Shown here in pieces: positions 42,065 through 53,079 of a stretch of 64,000 bases of DNA. The notes below the pieces were generated by a model. It was not told where the DNA came from. It did no database searches and saw only the letters and a program-made list of their open reading frames with translations. Numbering within the stretch: position 1 is the first letter of the stretch; each line of letters starts with the position of its first letter. Made by a program: the position numbers and the translations under genes. Source of the DNA: Mycoplasma phocimorsus (GTDB lineage Bacteria > Bacillota_I > Bacilli_A > Mycoplasmatales > Metamycoplasmataceae); NCBI RefSeq assembly GCF_030077875.1, contig NZ_JASEJT010000010.1, positions 89,450 through 153,449 of the forward strand, given 5' to 3'.

Positions 42065-44623
42065 TTAAATTTTAAGTTTCTTTTCAAGTTCATTAAAGTT
42101 TATTGAACTTTCTATTTCTAAAAGTTTGTCATCAATTTGTTTTTCTTGTTGTTTATTAATATTTATTTGCTTAATATTAATTGGTTTAGAAATTCTTTTT
42201 ACTGAACTAGAAATCGTATTATCTTTTAATATAGTTGCACCAATGATATTTTTGATCATAATTTTACTCATTTTTTCTGAAGTTAAAGTAGGTAAAATCG
42301 CATTAGTATTAATAACATTATTTACTTCATCAGCCCTAAATATCACTTTGTCTTTAGAATTTACCTCACTGGCTAAAGTGATAATATGTTTTTTAGTTTT
42401 AGATTGTTCAAATAATTTTTTACCTATAACTTGACGATAAGCACTTTCTATATTTGCTAAATTTATTTTTTTAAGTCCAAATATATTTGATATAAATAAT
42501 ACATCCATATTATTTTTAACAAGAGCTAATACTGAAATATAATCATTCTTCTTCAAATTGCAACCTTTTATTCCTTGCGCGCTTTTACCATATATAGGAA
42601 TATCACTTTCAAAATATTTATTACAATTACCTTGTTCTGAAATAAGAAGAATATTCATTTCATTATTAGATTCACAAGCTCCAATTACATAATCTTTTTC
42701 TTTTAGTTTTATAATACTCATTAAGTTTGTTCTAGATGTTTGAAGTTCTTTAAGAGCAATTCTCTTAATCATTGCATATTTAGTGGCTATAACTATATAA
42801 TTAACAGATTCAAAATCATCTACTGCTATCATTGAAATAACTGATTCGCCTGAATGTATATCAATAAGATTAGAAATATGATCCCCTAAATCTTTTCATT
42901 TAGTTTCGCTAATTTTATAAATTGGAACATTAGCATATCTACCATGATCAGTAAATAATAATAAGTTAGATGTTGAATTTGTCTTAATTATATTAACAAG
43001 AAAATCATCTGGTTTTAATTTATATGATTCTATTTCATTGGCATTATAACTAGATTTAGTTAGCTTTTTAATATAACCATGTGAGCTTAAACCAATATAT
43101 ATTTCTTCAACTTTAAGAAGATCTATTTTATTATATGTTGAACTAAATTCATCTGTTTCGATTTGCGTTCTTCTAGTAAATCCATATTCTTTTTTTATTT
43201 CTTGAAGTTGGAAGATTAATCATTTATTAAATTCTGCTTTATCATTAAGTAAATTTCTATAAAAAGTAATTGACTTTTCCAATTCTTCTTTTTGTTGTAA
43301 ATAAGCTTGTTGATCAGTTAATGAAAGTTTATATAAACGAAGATCAGCAATTGCTTTTGCTTGATTTTCAGTAAAATTATGAATTTTAATTAAAGAATTA
43401 ATTACACCCAATCTTGAATTACTACTGTTTCTAATGGTTTCAATTACCTCATTTGAAATTTGAGATAATTTAATAAAACCATTAACAATTTCAAGTCTTT
43501 TTAATGATTTTTCAAGATCGAAATTAATAGTTTTATATTTTATTTCTATTACATGATTTAAGTATGAATCAAGTAACTTATTTAGTGAAAGAAGTTTTGG
43601 TGCATTTTCAACTATAGCAACATTATTAACATTGTAATAAACTTGTAATTCTGTTTTTGAGGCCAAAAAGTTTCAAATAGAGTCGTGATCAGCTTCTTTA
43701 GTTAAAGTGATAAGAATAGAAATACCATTTCTATCACTTTGATCTTTAACTTCAACTAAACCAGAAATTTCACCACTTTGAATATGTTTATCAATATCAT
43801 AAACAAGTTTAGATTTAATTACGCCGTAAGGAATTTCTATTACTTCTATATATTTATTTTTATTATCTCCGCTAAAAATTTTTTTAGCAACTAATGTAAT
43901 TCTACCATTACCTATTTCATAAACTTTTTCAAGATTATTAATACCATAAATAATTCCTCCTGTTGGAAAATCTGGACCCTTAATATGTTTCATTAAACCT
44001 TTAGTTGTTATTGATGGATTTTTAATTTTAGCAATAGTAGCATCAATAATTTCAGATAAATTATGAGGTGGCATATCAGTTGCAAATCCAGATGCAATTC
44101 CTTTAGCGCCATTTAAAAGTAAATTAGGAATTATAGAAGGTAAAACGGTAGGCTCTTGTTCTGAATCATCAAAATTTGGAGTAAACTTCACAGTATTTTT
44201 TTCTAAATCATTTAACATTAAATTTGTAATTTTAGAAAGTTTAGCTTCAGTATAACGCATGGCAGCAGCAGGATCATCATCGATAGAACCAACATTACCA
44301 TGCATATTTACAAGCGGAACATTCATTTTTCAGCTTTGAGCCATTCTAACCATTGCTTCATATATGGAACTATCTCCATGTGGATGATACTTACCAATAA
44401 CATCACCAACTACTCTAGCTGATTTTTTAAATGGTTTATCATTTGTTAAGTTAAGTTCAAACATAGAATATAAAATTCTTCTTTGAACTGGTTTTAATCC
44501 ATCACGCGCATCAGGAAGTGCTCTTTGTTGAATAATATATTTAGAATATCTTCCAAAGCGATCATTCATAATTAAATCAAGAGATTGATTAATAATATTT
44601 TGATTTATAAATTTATTTTTCAT
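42065..44623 (-). CDS. parC: DNA topoisomerase IV subunit A
   Basis: This 852-residue subunit of topoisomerase IV unlinks daughter chromosomes. The start [19 protein letters not shown]...[18 protein letters not shown] is ParC-like; GyrA would read closer to YLDYAMSVIVSRALPD. The active-site tyrosine is Tyr124 ([10 protein letters not shown]). In the quinolone-resistance region the sequence [11 protein letters not shown] keeps Ser85 and Glu89, the susceptible-type residues. The C-terminal beta-pinwheel follows, and no GyrA box is seen. The start overlaps the parE stop by 11 nt, so the subunits are translated together. Confidence 0.96.
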
Positions 44624-46532
44624 TTGTTACCTCAAAATCATCTTCTAAAGAAAAATTAACATTATTTGTTATTCACTCTTTACGTTTATCAGCTGCATCA
44701 CCCATTAAAGTTGATACACGCCTTTCGACAATATTGGCATCATCTATACCAACTTGAATTAAAGTTCTTGTTTTAGGGTCCATAGTAGTTTCTCATAACT
44801 GATCAGCATTCATTTCTCCTAATCCTTTATATCTTTGAATTTCATATGATTTTAGTTTTGCAGTTTTATCTTTTAATTCTTGTTCATCTCATGCATATAA
44901 AATTTCATTTTTAGCTTTTATTTTATATAAAGGCGGCAATGCTATATATATCATTTTATTTTCTATAAGAGGTAACATATAACGAAAGAAAAATGTTAAA
45001 AGTAAAATTTGAATATGAGCACCATCAGTATCGGCATCAGTCATAATAATAATCTTTCCGTAATTTGACTTTTTAATATCAAATTCTTTTCCTATTCCTG
45101 CTGAAATCGTATTTATAATTGTTGAAAGTTCTTCATTTTTCAATATATCAGTAAGTTTAGTTTTTTCAGTATTTAAAACTTTACCTCTTAATGGTAAAAT
45201 TGCTTGAGTTTGCCGATCTCTTCCTGATTTTGCACTGCCACCAGCAGAATCACCTTCTACTAAAAATAACTCTCTTTCTTCAGCTTTTTTTGATTGAGCA
45301 GGAGTTAATTTGCCAGAAAGTATTTGTTTTTCTTTTAATTTATTTTTAGCAGTTCTTGTTTCAATTCTTGCTTTTCTTGCTGCCATTCTTGAATCAAAGG
45401 CATGTTTTATTTTATTAAAAATAATAGTAGCTTCTTTATTATGTTCATTTAATCATGTTCTTATAAATCTAGAAGTAATTTCTTCAACAACTCCTTTAGC
45501 CTCTGGAGTACCTAACTTATCTTTGGTTTGACCAACAAATTCCAAAATTGTTTCTGGAACTTTTAAGGAAATAATAAAGGTAATACCCTCTCTAATATCT
45601 TCCCCATCAAAACTATTTTTACCTTTAATAATATTTTTATCATATGCATATTCATTAAATGTTTTTGTTAAAGCACTTTTTAATGCAATCTCATGAGAAC
45701 CACCATCTCTTGTTTTAACATTATTAACAAACGAGATAATAGTTTCATTGAAGCTATCAGTATACTGAAAACCTAATTCAACTTCAATATTATATTTTTT
45801 ATCAGTTTCTGCATAAGTTACAATCGGTGTAATTCCTTTTTTTGATTCATTCATAAAACCTATAAAAGCGCTGACACCATTTTCATAATGGAAAATGTCT
45901 TCTCTTTGATTGATTTCATCGACTAATTCAATTTTTAATCCGGCAATTAAAAATGATTGCTCTCTTAAACGCTCTGAAATTAAATCATAGCTAAAACTTG
46001 ATCTTTTAAAAATCTCATAATTAGGTCAGAATTGAACTTTTGTTCCATTTTTTGTTGTATTTCCAATTGCTTTTGTTCTAAAAGTGATGTTATCTCCATT
46101 TTCAAATTGCGTTAAATAAATTTTTTTGTCGCGATAAACTTCAACTGACAATTTGCTTGAAAGCGCATTTACTACAGAAGAACCAACACCATGAAGTCCG
46201 CCAGAAGTTTTATAAGCACCTTCTGAAAATTTACCACCAGCATGTAAATCGGTAAATACTACTTCAACTGCTGACTTATTATTTGAGTGTTTACCAACAG
46301 GAATTCCTCGACCATCATCTTCAACAATAACACTTTTATCTTTTTTTAGTGTTACTTTAATTTGTTTGGCGTAGCCAGCTAAAGCTTCATCAATTGAATT
46401 ATCTACAATTTCTCAAATAAGATGATGAAGCCCATTTACATCTGTTGAACCAATATACATACCTGGTCTTTTTTTAACAGCTTCAAGACCTTCTAATTTT
46501 TTAATGCTATTTTCGTTATAATTGTTATTCAT
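44613..46532 (-). CDS. parE: DNA topoisomerase IV subunit B
   Basis: This 639-residue ATPase subunit of topoisomerase IV starts [20 protein letters not shown] with the GHKL ATPase motifs [22 protein letters not shown] and [14 protein letters not shown]. The TOPRIM domain has [15 protein letters not shown] and [31 protein letters not shown] is the family's C-terminal signature. The partner being ParC rather than GyrA supports parE over gyrB. There is no ribosome binding site before the ATG; a TATAAT lies 7 nt upstream, which makes a leaderless parE-parC mRNA likely. Confidence 0.95.
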
Positions 46533-46539
46533 AATTTTA

Positions 46540-46545
46540 ATTATA
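46540..46545 (-). promoter_or_regulatory. -10 box of parE-parC, 7 nt before the start codon
   Basis: On the minus strand TATAAT is followed by TAAAATT and then the parE ATG at 46532. No Shine-Dalgarno sequence fits between them. Confidence 0.55.
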
Positions 46546-46900
46546 ACAATTTTAAAATTTTTAAAACCTTATAAAATCAAGATATTAATAACATATCAAA
46601 GTGTCATAAATAATGCTAATTAATAATGAAAAATGTTATTTTACTTTATTTTAGAATTTAAATAAAAACTTTTAGAATACATAAATTTAAATTTCCAAAA
46701 TTTACAGTAATTATTTAATTTTGAATTAAATATAATTATAAAAATAATAAATTAAAATTAAACAAGATATGTTTATAAAAATATTATGTACATTAATAAA
46801 AACATTATTTTTTGAATATACAAAATACTATATTAAAGAAAAAAAATAAATTAAAAACACCATAACAAATAATTATGATGTAAATTAATAATTTACTTAA
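46546..46900. other. AT-rich intergenic region, no gene seen
   Basis: These 355 bases between the parE promoter and the duplicated Nif3-like fragment contain no frame of useful length, no clear hairpin terminator and no recognisable RNA. They are probably decayed sequence bordering the accessory insert. Confidence 0.5.
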
Positions 46901-46998
46901 TTGTTAAAATAAATTTCTTTTTGTTTAAAAAAATGAACTTTAATTTTAAATTCTTCTTCAATTTGATTTTAATATCAATTCCCATAACTTCTTCCCTG
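46901..46998 (-). pseudogene. Diverged copy of the 3' end of the Nif3-like gene
   Basis: Read on the minus strand this encodes REEVMGIDIKIKLK, closely matching TEEVMAIDIKKQLE at the end of the intact gene at 49105-49872. The DNA also matches (for example AAAATAAATTTC and AATATCAAT...CCATAACTTCTTC in both places). Only about 100 bp of the gene is present. The sequence between the two copies is an accessory insert. Confidence 0.75.
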
Positions 46999-47000
46999 AG

Positions 47001-47627
47001 TTTTATAGAAAATATAGAGAAAGACTGAAAAATAATAAAATTGAAATTAATGATGACTTGAAATTTGAAGCCGGTCTATCTGATTCCACTGATATAGATG
47101 TTATGTATATTTGAAAAGCCTTAAATCAGCATTTAATTACCAAAGAAACACTTACAAAAGATGAAATAAACGAATTAGTGCAAGGTATAAAATCCTCAAA
47201 TACTGAATACATGAAAGCTGAAATAATCGAGCAGTTTATGATATACTGAAATTCAAGTTCTTATTCTGATAGAGTTAAGATGACGACAGGAAACGCCGCT
47301 TTCAATAAAAGCATTTCTGATATGGCAAAAAAATTTTAAAGAAAAAATATCTCAATGAATCAAAGAATATGTGCTAAAAAAAGATTTATTTACTACTTTA
47401 TATATAAGATCATTAAAAAATGGCGTGTTAAATTTTGATAAAAATATTAAAAAACATTTTTTGTTAAAAAACTAAATTCCTTTAGCAAAAAGGATGATAA
47501 ATTAATTAAAAGATTTACACAAGAAATAACAGATTTTTTTTATAAAGTGTATGAAGTATTAATATGAAATGAAAATGATAATAATGAATCAATAAGTTTT
47601 ACTATTAATAATGACTTCGTTTTCTAA
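47001..47627 (+). pseudogene. Decayed gene of unknown family with two frameshifts
   Basis: Three pieces in two frames join into one protein-like sequence of about 205 residues. Frame 1 (to 47339) reads YRKYRERLKNNKIEINDD and SDSTDIDVMYIWKALNQHL and ends GNAAFNKSISDMAKKF. A shifted frame (47338-47475) reads KEKISQWIKEYVLKK and FTTLYIRSLKNGVLNF. The first frame resumes at 47472 with LNSFSKKDDKLIKRFTQEI and ends SFTINNDFVF. The shifts fall at A- and T-runs (near 47335 and 47470). No start codon is visible; the sequence begins right after the Nif3-like fragment, so the 5' end seems lost. I do not recognise the family. Confidence 0.6.
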
Positions 47628-47922
47628 AAATATATTAATAAAAAACGTAAATAGTAAAGCAAAAATCACTTTACTATTTTTATTTTATTAAATAATTAAA
47701 AAAATATTTAATATTGATAATTATAAGTGCTATCTAGTAATTAATTATTGATAATTAGATTTAAATTTTTTCATTATAATTTTTAATGTTCAAGCTGATA
47801 ATATGTTAAATTCATAATCTTTATACTGCATTTTTTCTAAATTTTTCCCTTTTTTAAAATTTTAGTTGTTTTTTGACTATTACTTAGTGTGGATAAAAAT
47901 CCTGCAGAAAAGAGATAAAAAA

Positions 47923-48744
47923 ATGGAATTACACAAAACATTTAAACTAGCTAATAAAATTACCAAAAAACAACATGAAAATATTATGAAGTTGTATGAA
48001 AATCATGAATATATATTAATTTATGATGAAAATGATGTTCAACACACATTAGTAAGTTATAATACTTTTAAAGAAATATCTTCTGTTGGAGCAAATGTGA
48101 ATAGAAAAGAATTTGAAGAATTTAAAAAAGATCTTTTAAAGGCAATCAAAGATTCTGAAATTAGTCGTAAGACTGATAAGCTTGAAGCCGAAAAACAACG
48201 TCAAAAAGATAAGGCTGAAATGAATCAAAATCTTATTTCATTTAAAAATGAAATACTTGAAATGCGTCGTTTAGATAAGCTTGAAGCCGAAAAACAACGT
48301 CAAGAAGATAAGGCTGAGATGAATCAAAATCTTATTTTATTTAAAAATGAAATACTTGAAATGCGTCGTTTAGATAAGCTTGAAGCCGAAAAACAACGTC
48401 AAAAAGATAAGGCTGAAATGAATCAAAATCTTATTTTATTTAAAAATGAAATACTTGAAATGCATCGTTTAGATAAGCTTGAAGCCGAAAAACAACGTCA
48501 AGAAGATAAGGCTGAGATGAATCAAAATCTTATTTCATTTAAAAATGAAATACTTGAAATGCGTCGTTTAGATAAACTTGAAGCTGAAAAACAACGTCAA
48601 GAAGATAAGGCTGAAATCTTAGCTTTAATTAAAACTAATCACGTTGAAATTACTAATAGACTCGATAGAATTGAGTCTGATGTAGAAATGCTTAAAACAT
48701 TTCATATTGAGGATATAAAAAAATACCATAAACAAAATAAATAA
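47923..48744 (+). CDS. Coiled-coil protein with 33-residue tandem repeats
   Basis: This 273-residue protein, if started at the ATG at 47923, follows a weak AAGAGA ribosome binding site. Residues 1-85 form a small domain (FKLANKITKKQHENIMKLYE, VQHTLVSYNTFKEI, NRKEFEEFKKDLLKAIKD). Then come four full and one partial copy of a 33-residue unit, LDKLEAEKQRQ(E/K)DKAEMNQNLI plus (S/L)FKNEILEM, and a final coil EITNRLDRIESDVEMLKTF. It has no signal peptide or membrane segment. The fold resembles the DUF16-type coiled-coil proteins known in mycoplasmas, but I cannot confirm homology. It lies in an accessory insert between two copies of the Nif3-like 3' end. Confidence 0.75.
   Translation: MELHKTFKLANKITKKQHENIMKLYENHEYILIYDENDVQHTLVSYNTFKEISSVGANVNRKEFEEFKKDLLKAIKDSEISRKTDKLEAEKQRQKDKAEMNQNLISFKNEILEMRRLDKLEAEKQRQEDKAEMNQNLILFKNEILEMRRLDKLEAEKQRQKDKAEMNQNLILFKNEILEMHRLDKLEAEKQRQEDKAEMNQNLISFKNEILEMRRLDKLEAEKQRQEDKAEILALIKTNHVEITNRLDRIESDVEMLKTFHIEDIKKYHKQNK
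48175..48618 (+). repeat. 99-bp in-frame tandem repeats (4 full and 1 partial)
   Basis: Units begin GATAAGCTTGAAGCCGAAAA at 48175, 48274, 48373 and 48472, with a variant GATAAACTTGAAGCTGAAAA at 48571. The period is exactly 99 bp, so gain or loss of units keeps the frame and changes the length of the coiled coil. The units alternate between Lys and Glu at one position (QRQKDK / QRQEDK). Confidence 0.9.
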
Positions 48745-49051
48745 ATTTTTTTAAAATGCACTCATAGTTAACTCTATGGTAAATTTTTTAATTAATTTAT
48801 TTTATAAATAAGGTTTCTAATAAATATGACTATTTAGCATATTTATAAATTATTAAATATACCAAAAGGCATAAAGATTTTAAGAATAAAAAAATACAAC
48901 ATAGTATTATTAACACTACTATAATTTGCAATATATAGAAAAACAAAACAATGATTAAATATGCTGAATTTTTGGCTTTTAACGCTAAAATAAAAACTTA
49001 GGGCTTATAATTTAAACCTAAATAATATATTTTACTTTTTTAAAAAGTTGA
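48745..49051. other. Intergenic region, no gene seen
   Basis: These 307 bases downstream of the coiled-coil gene are AT-rich, with a weak hairpin near 48765 (CATAG/CTATG) followed by a T-run that might end that transcript. Nothing else is recognisable. Confidence 0.5.
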
Positions 49052-49077
49052 AATTAAAACTGCCTTTGGGCAGTTTC
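49052..49077 (-). terminator. Terminator of the glyS-dnaG-rpoD operon
   Basis: On the minus strand the perfect stem AACTGCC/GGCAGTT with loop CAAA is followed by TTAATTT. It lies about 28 nt after the stop of the Nif3-like gene. Confidence 0.75.
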
Positions 49078-49104
49078 CAAGTAATATTTAATATCTATAT
49101 AACA

Positions 49105-49872
49105 TTAATTATTAAAATAAATTTCCTTTTGTTTAAAAAAGTGTACTTTGATAGAGAATTTACTTTCAAGTTGTTTTTTAATATCAATAGCCATAACTTC
49201 TTCTGTTAGGTGAGGAATTTCGAGAACATCAATCTGCATTTGATTAAAGCCTATTCATTCATTCCATTTAAAATCACTAGAAATAAAAAGAGAATTTTTG
49301 TATTGTTTTGATAAACTTACAATTTGATTATAATCACCACTACCTGAAAGTAAAATAGCATTTTCAAAACTTTTTGCTATTTGGAAATTACTTCGCGTAT
49401 TTTCAACATTAAAATTATTTTTTAAAGCCGAAAGTAAAATATTGATATTACTATTTAACTTAAACATTACAGCATAATTAAGAATTAAAAATGGTGAAAA
49501 TCCTAATAATTTAACAATTTGAAAACTTGTTCCCTCGTTGTCAATATCATAATTAGTATGCAATGATAATGTTGTAATCTTATGCTGATTAATTAAATTT
49601 ATTATTTGCTTTTTATAAGGGTTTTGCAATATGTCTTTTTGTTTTGTTTCGGCAAAAATAAAAGGATGATGTGAAATTATTAAGTTTATATCATTATTAA
49701 TGCAGTAATTAACAACTTCTGTTGTGATATCAACACAAGTCAGAATACCTTTTATGTTATAATTTAAATTATTTTTAAAGCTAAAACCAGCTTTATCTCA
49801 TTCTTCTTGAGTGTTTAATGGATATTTTCCTAAAAGAAAATCTACTACAGATTGTTTTTTTAGCTTATTCAT
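49105..49872 (-). CDS. Nif3-like dinuclear metal-centre protein (DUF34/YqfO family)
   Basis: This 255-residue protein has metal-ligand motifs at NLIISHHPFIF and LSLHTNYDID and a late FKWNEW segment, in the order of the Nif3/YqfO family, which forms hexamers with a two-metal site. The start of the protein, [18 protein letters not shown], is also typical. Its biochemical role is unsettled; a GTP cyclohydrolase I type 2 annotation often given to relatives is not supported here. The start overlaps the rpoD stop by 8 nt (ATGAATAA), so it is the last gene of the operon. A diverged copy of its last 100 bp lies at 46901. Confidence 0.85.
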
Positions 49873-51151
49873 AATAATTTTTTAAGAGTTTTTTCTTATT
49901 GGTATTGCTTTTCATTTTTCTGATAATTTTAGCCTCAATTTGTCTAATTCTTTCTTTAGTTACATTTTTCTCTTCAGCTAATTCATCAAGTGAATGAACA
50001 CGGAATTTATTACCAAATTCATCATAACCTATTCCGTATCTTTGTTTAATTAATTCTTGTTCCTCTTCTTCAAGACTTTCTTTAAGAAGATCATCAATAA
50101 TATCACTTAATTCATTTTGAGCCGCAAAATCTAAAGGTGAAGGAATATTATCATCTTTAACAAAATCAGAAAAGCTAGTATCATTTTCTTTACCTACGTT
50201 TTTATCTAAACTAATTGGATCAATATTGATTTTTCTGATGTATTGTACTTTTTCAGCATCAAAATCTTCTCCTACACAAGCTGCTATTTGATCATCAGTA
50301 GGCATAAAACCATTTTCCTGTTGAAATTCTCTTTCACAACGAATTACCTTATTAATTGTCTCTACCATATGAACAGGAACTCTAATTGTTCTAGCTTGAT
50401 CAGCAACTGCTCTAGTTATTGCCTGTCTAATTCATCATGTTGCATATGTAGAAAATTTAAATCCTTTATGAAAATCATATTTTGAAACTGCTTTAATAAT
50501 CCCAGCATTTCCTTCTGAAATAAGATCGATAAAACTTAATCCTCTACTTTTATATTTTTTAGCAATATTAATAACAAGTCTAAGATTTCTTTTAATTAAC
50601 TTTTCTCGAGCTAATCTTCCCTTTCTTCCTCCTTGTTCAATTTTAACTGCTAATTCTTTTTCTTCTTCAGCTGTAAGTAATTTTCCATACTTACCAATTC
50701 AACGCATGTATCATTTTACAATATCATTAGTTTCTGTTAGTTTATTTGAAAGTTTTTTATTGCTATATCTTTTTTCTTTCTTATCGTCAGTAGCAATTTC
50801 TTCTTCATCTTCTTCAAAATCTAATAAATTATCATCATCAAGTAAATCTGAATCATCATCATTCACTATAAAATCTTCTTCAGATTCAAAATTGGGCTCT
50901 TCTTCATCTAAAACGCTTTTAACAAGATCTTCATCATCTTCTTCAACTAGTAATTCATCATCAGTATCTGCTTCATATTTAATTAAACTTTTTGATGTTA
51001 ATAACTCAAATAAATCATCAAGATTTTCATCATCTAAACTATATTTTTTCTTTTCCAAGTAATCATGAACATCTTCATGAGATAAGTTTCCCTTATTTTT
51101 TTGTTTAATCTTTTCTAAATCGCTAATAATTTTTTCATATTTAATATCCAT
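49865..51151 (-). CDS. rpoD: RNA polymerase sigma factor RpoD (primary sigma)
   Basis: This 428-residue protein has sigma region 2 ([60 protein letters not shown]) for -10 recognition and melting, region 3 (HMVETINKV) and region 4 with the helix-turn-helix [20 protein letters not shown] for -35 recognition. Residues of about 55-130 are extremely acidic (runs of Asp and Glu) and may stand in for region 1.1. It starts 2 nt after the dnaG stop, and the dnaG end supplies the GGAG ribosome binding site. This is the usual mycoplasma glyS-dnaG-rpoD order. Confidence 0.97.
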
Positions 51152-51153
51152 TT

Positions 51154-53067
51154 TTACTCCTGCATCTCTATTTGCTGTTTTAATTTTTCTTTTATTTGGT
51201 TCATTTTTCTTTTTAATTCAATAATTCTTTTTGTGTCTTTTATTTGTGAATATTTAATTATCAATTCCTGTAAATTCTCTAAGTAAGCCTTGTAATATAA
51301 TTCAATAAAATCACTCATTCTTTTAGTTTCATTATAAACATCTTCATCTTGCGATGTGTTAACATCTTCATATAAAATTCTCAACTTATTTCCTATTTTA
51401 TTTTTAAAGTAAACATTTTCGTTTTTTAAATAAAATGATTGAGCTTCAGATTTAATTTTATTAATTAAGCTTTGAATTTCACTTTGAATAGGTTGATCAT
51501 CATTGATACTATCTCTAAATGCTTCTAATTGAATAAATTTTTTTCTAAATTTATTTGACGATTCTTGAATAAACATATTTTCTTCAAATAATTTACTTGT
51601 CGTTTGATTATTCGAATCTGAAAAAATAAAGTTAAGAAATTTATTATTTAAAATTAAAAAATAAATCAAAATTTCTCTAAATGAATTTATGATTTCAGAA
51701 GATGTAGTATTAATTTGATTAGTTAATTCTTCAAATGTTGCTTTTCTATTTGTAATATTTTTTTGATCTTTAAAATTTAAAGGGTCAATGCCTAAAACAT
51801 TTTTTAAAATTTTATAATACGTTTCTTTTACTTCATTAGATTTAATTCTTTGAAGATATTTATCAAATTCTTTAAAGAAATTAAGCGATTGTGTAATGCC
51901 GCCACTACGTTTATAAGTTGTATTACCTTCAGCATCTTTAAATGCCAAATCATTTTCGAATGCTAATGTTTCAAAGATAAAATCTATTCCTTTAACTAAA
52001 TTAGTTTTTATAATAGAATGAAGTTTTTCTTCTCCATAAGCATTAATAATTTCATCTGGATCTTTATTTTCTTTATTAAAAACAATTTGCGTATCAATAT
52101 AATTTAATGTTAATAGTTTAGCAGCACCAAATGCAGCCTTAATACCTGCTGTATCTCCATCTAAAAATAATATAACTTTTTTAGCAAATTTAAGAAGATT
52201 AACATGTTCTTGGGTAAGAGCTGTTCCCATTAAAGCCACGGCATTTTTAATGTTTGCTCTATAAAGAGCAATCACATCCATCATTCCTTCACAAACATAA
52301 AGTTCTTTATCAGGATTATTAAATCCATTTTCAAATAATTGAATATGCGCCTTATCAAAATTGTATAAAACAGATGATTTATGAAAAACAATACCTTCTT
52401 TTGAATTTATATATTTTGCTTCATTATTAACTATAGTTCTCGCACTAAAACCAATCATGTATCCAAAAGCGTCTTTAATTGGAAAAATTATTCTATTTCA
52501 TAAAATTGCATTTCCCTTTTCATTGGTTAAACCCGCCTTATAAATAACTTCAGAGCTAAAACCCTGCTCTTTAAGAAAATTAATTGCATCATTGCCTTTA
52601 GCAAAACCAATATGAAAGGTATTAATTATTTCTTGCGTTATATTTCGCGATTTTAAATATTCTTGAGCTTGTGGAGCATTAAATAATTGATCAAAATAAT
52701 AATTAAAAACTTTTTTTAAACAACGAAGAACTTCAATTTGTTCTTCATTATAATTTGCTCTTTGTACATATGTTTTTTCTTTAGTATTTTCTTCATAAAT
52801 AATATTAACGCGTTGAGCTAATTTTGCAAGAGCTTTTTCATAACTAATATTTTCAATTTCTTTAACAAATTTAACAACATCGCCTCCAGCACCACAAGCA
52901 AAACATTTATAAATTTGTTTTTTAGGCTCAATACTAAAAGAAGGCGAAGTATCTTCATGAAATGGACAAATAGCTTTATAAGAATTGCCTTTTTTATCAA
53001 GTGTTAAATAATCCGATATTACTTCAACAATATCATTAGCAATTTTTATTTCGTCATATTTGTTCAT
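51154..53067 (-). CDS. dnaG: DNA primase
   Basis: This 637-residue enzyme makes RNA primers for replication. The N-terminal CHC2 zinc finger is complete (CPFHEDTSPSFS...YKCFACGAGGD). The RNA polymerase core has GFSARTI and YINSKEG, and TOPRIM has CEGMMDVIALYRA and VILFLDGDTAGIKA. The C-terminal third is long and helical with MNQIKEKLKQQIEMQE at the end, as in mycoplasma primases, which bind DnaB through this region. It lies in the operon between glyS (12 nt upstream) and rpoD. Confidence 0.96.
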
Positions 53068-53079
53068 TCAAAGCTCCTT

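Noticed and set aside
44613..46532. Gyrase B/A instead of topoisomerase IV
   Set aside because: The partner's N-terminus has the ParC-type sequence [18 protein letters not shown] and no GyrA box, so parE/parC fits better.
48175..48618. Possible CRISPR array
   Set aside because: The repeats are contiguous 99-bp in-frame units with no spacers and encode a regular coiled coil.
50706..51062. Plus-strand Ser-rich frame
   Set aside because: It is antisense to the acidic N-terminal region of rpoD, an effect of codon composition.
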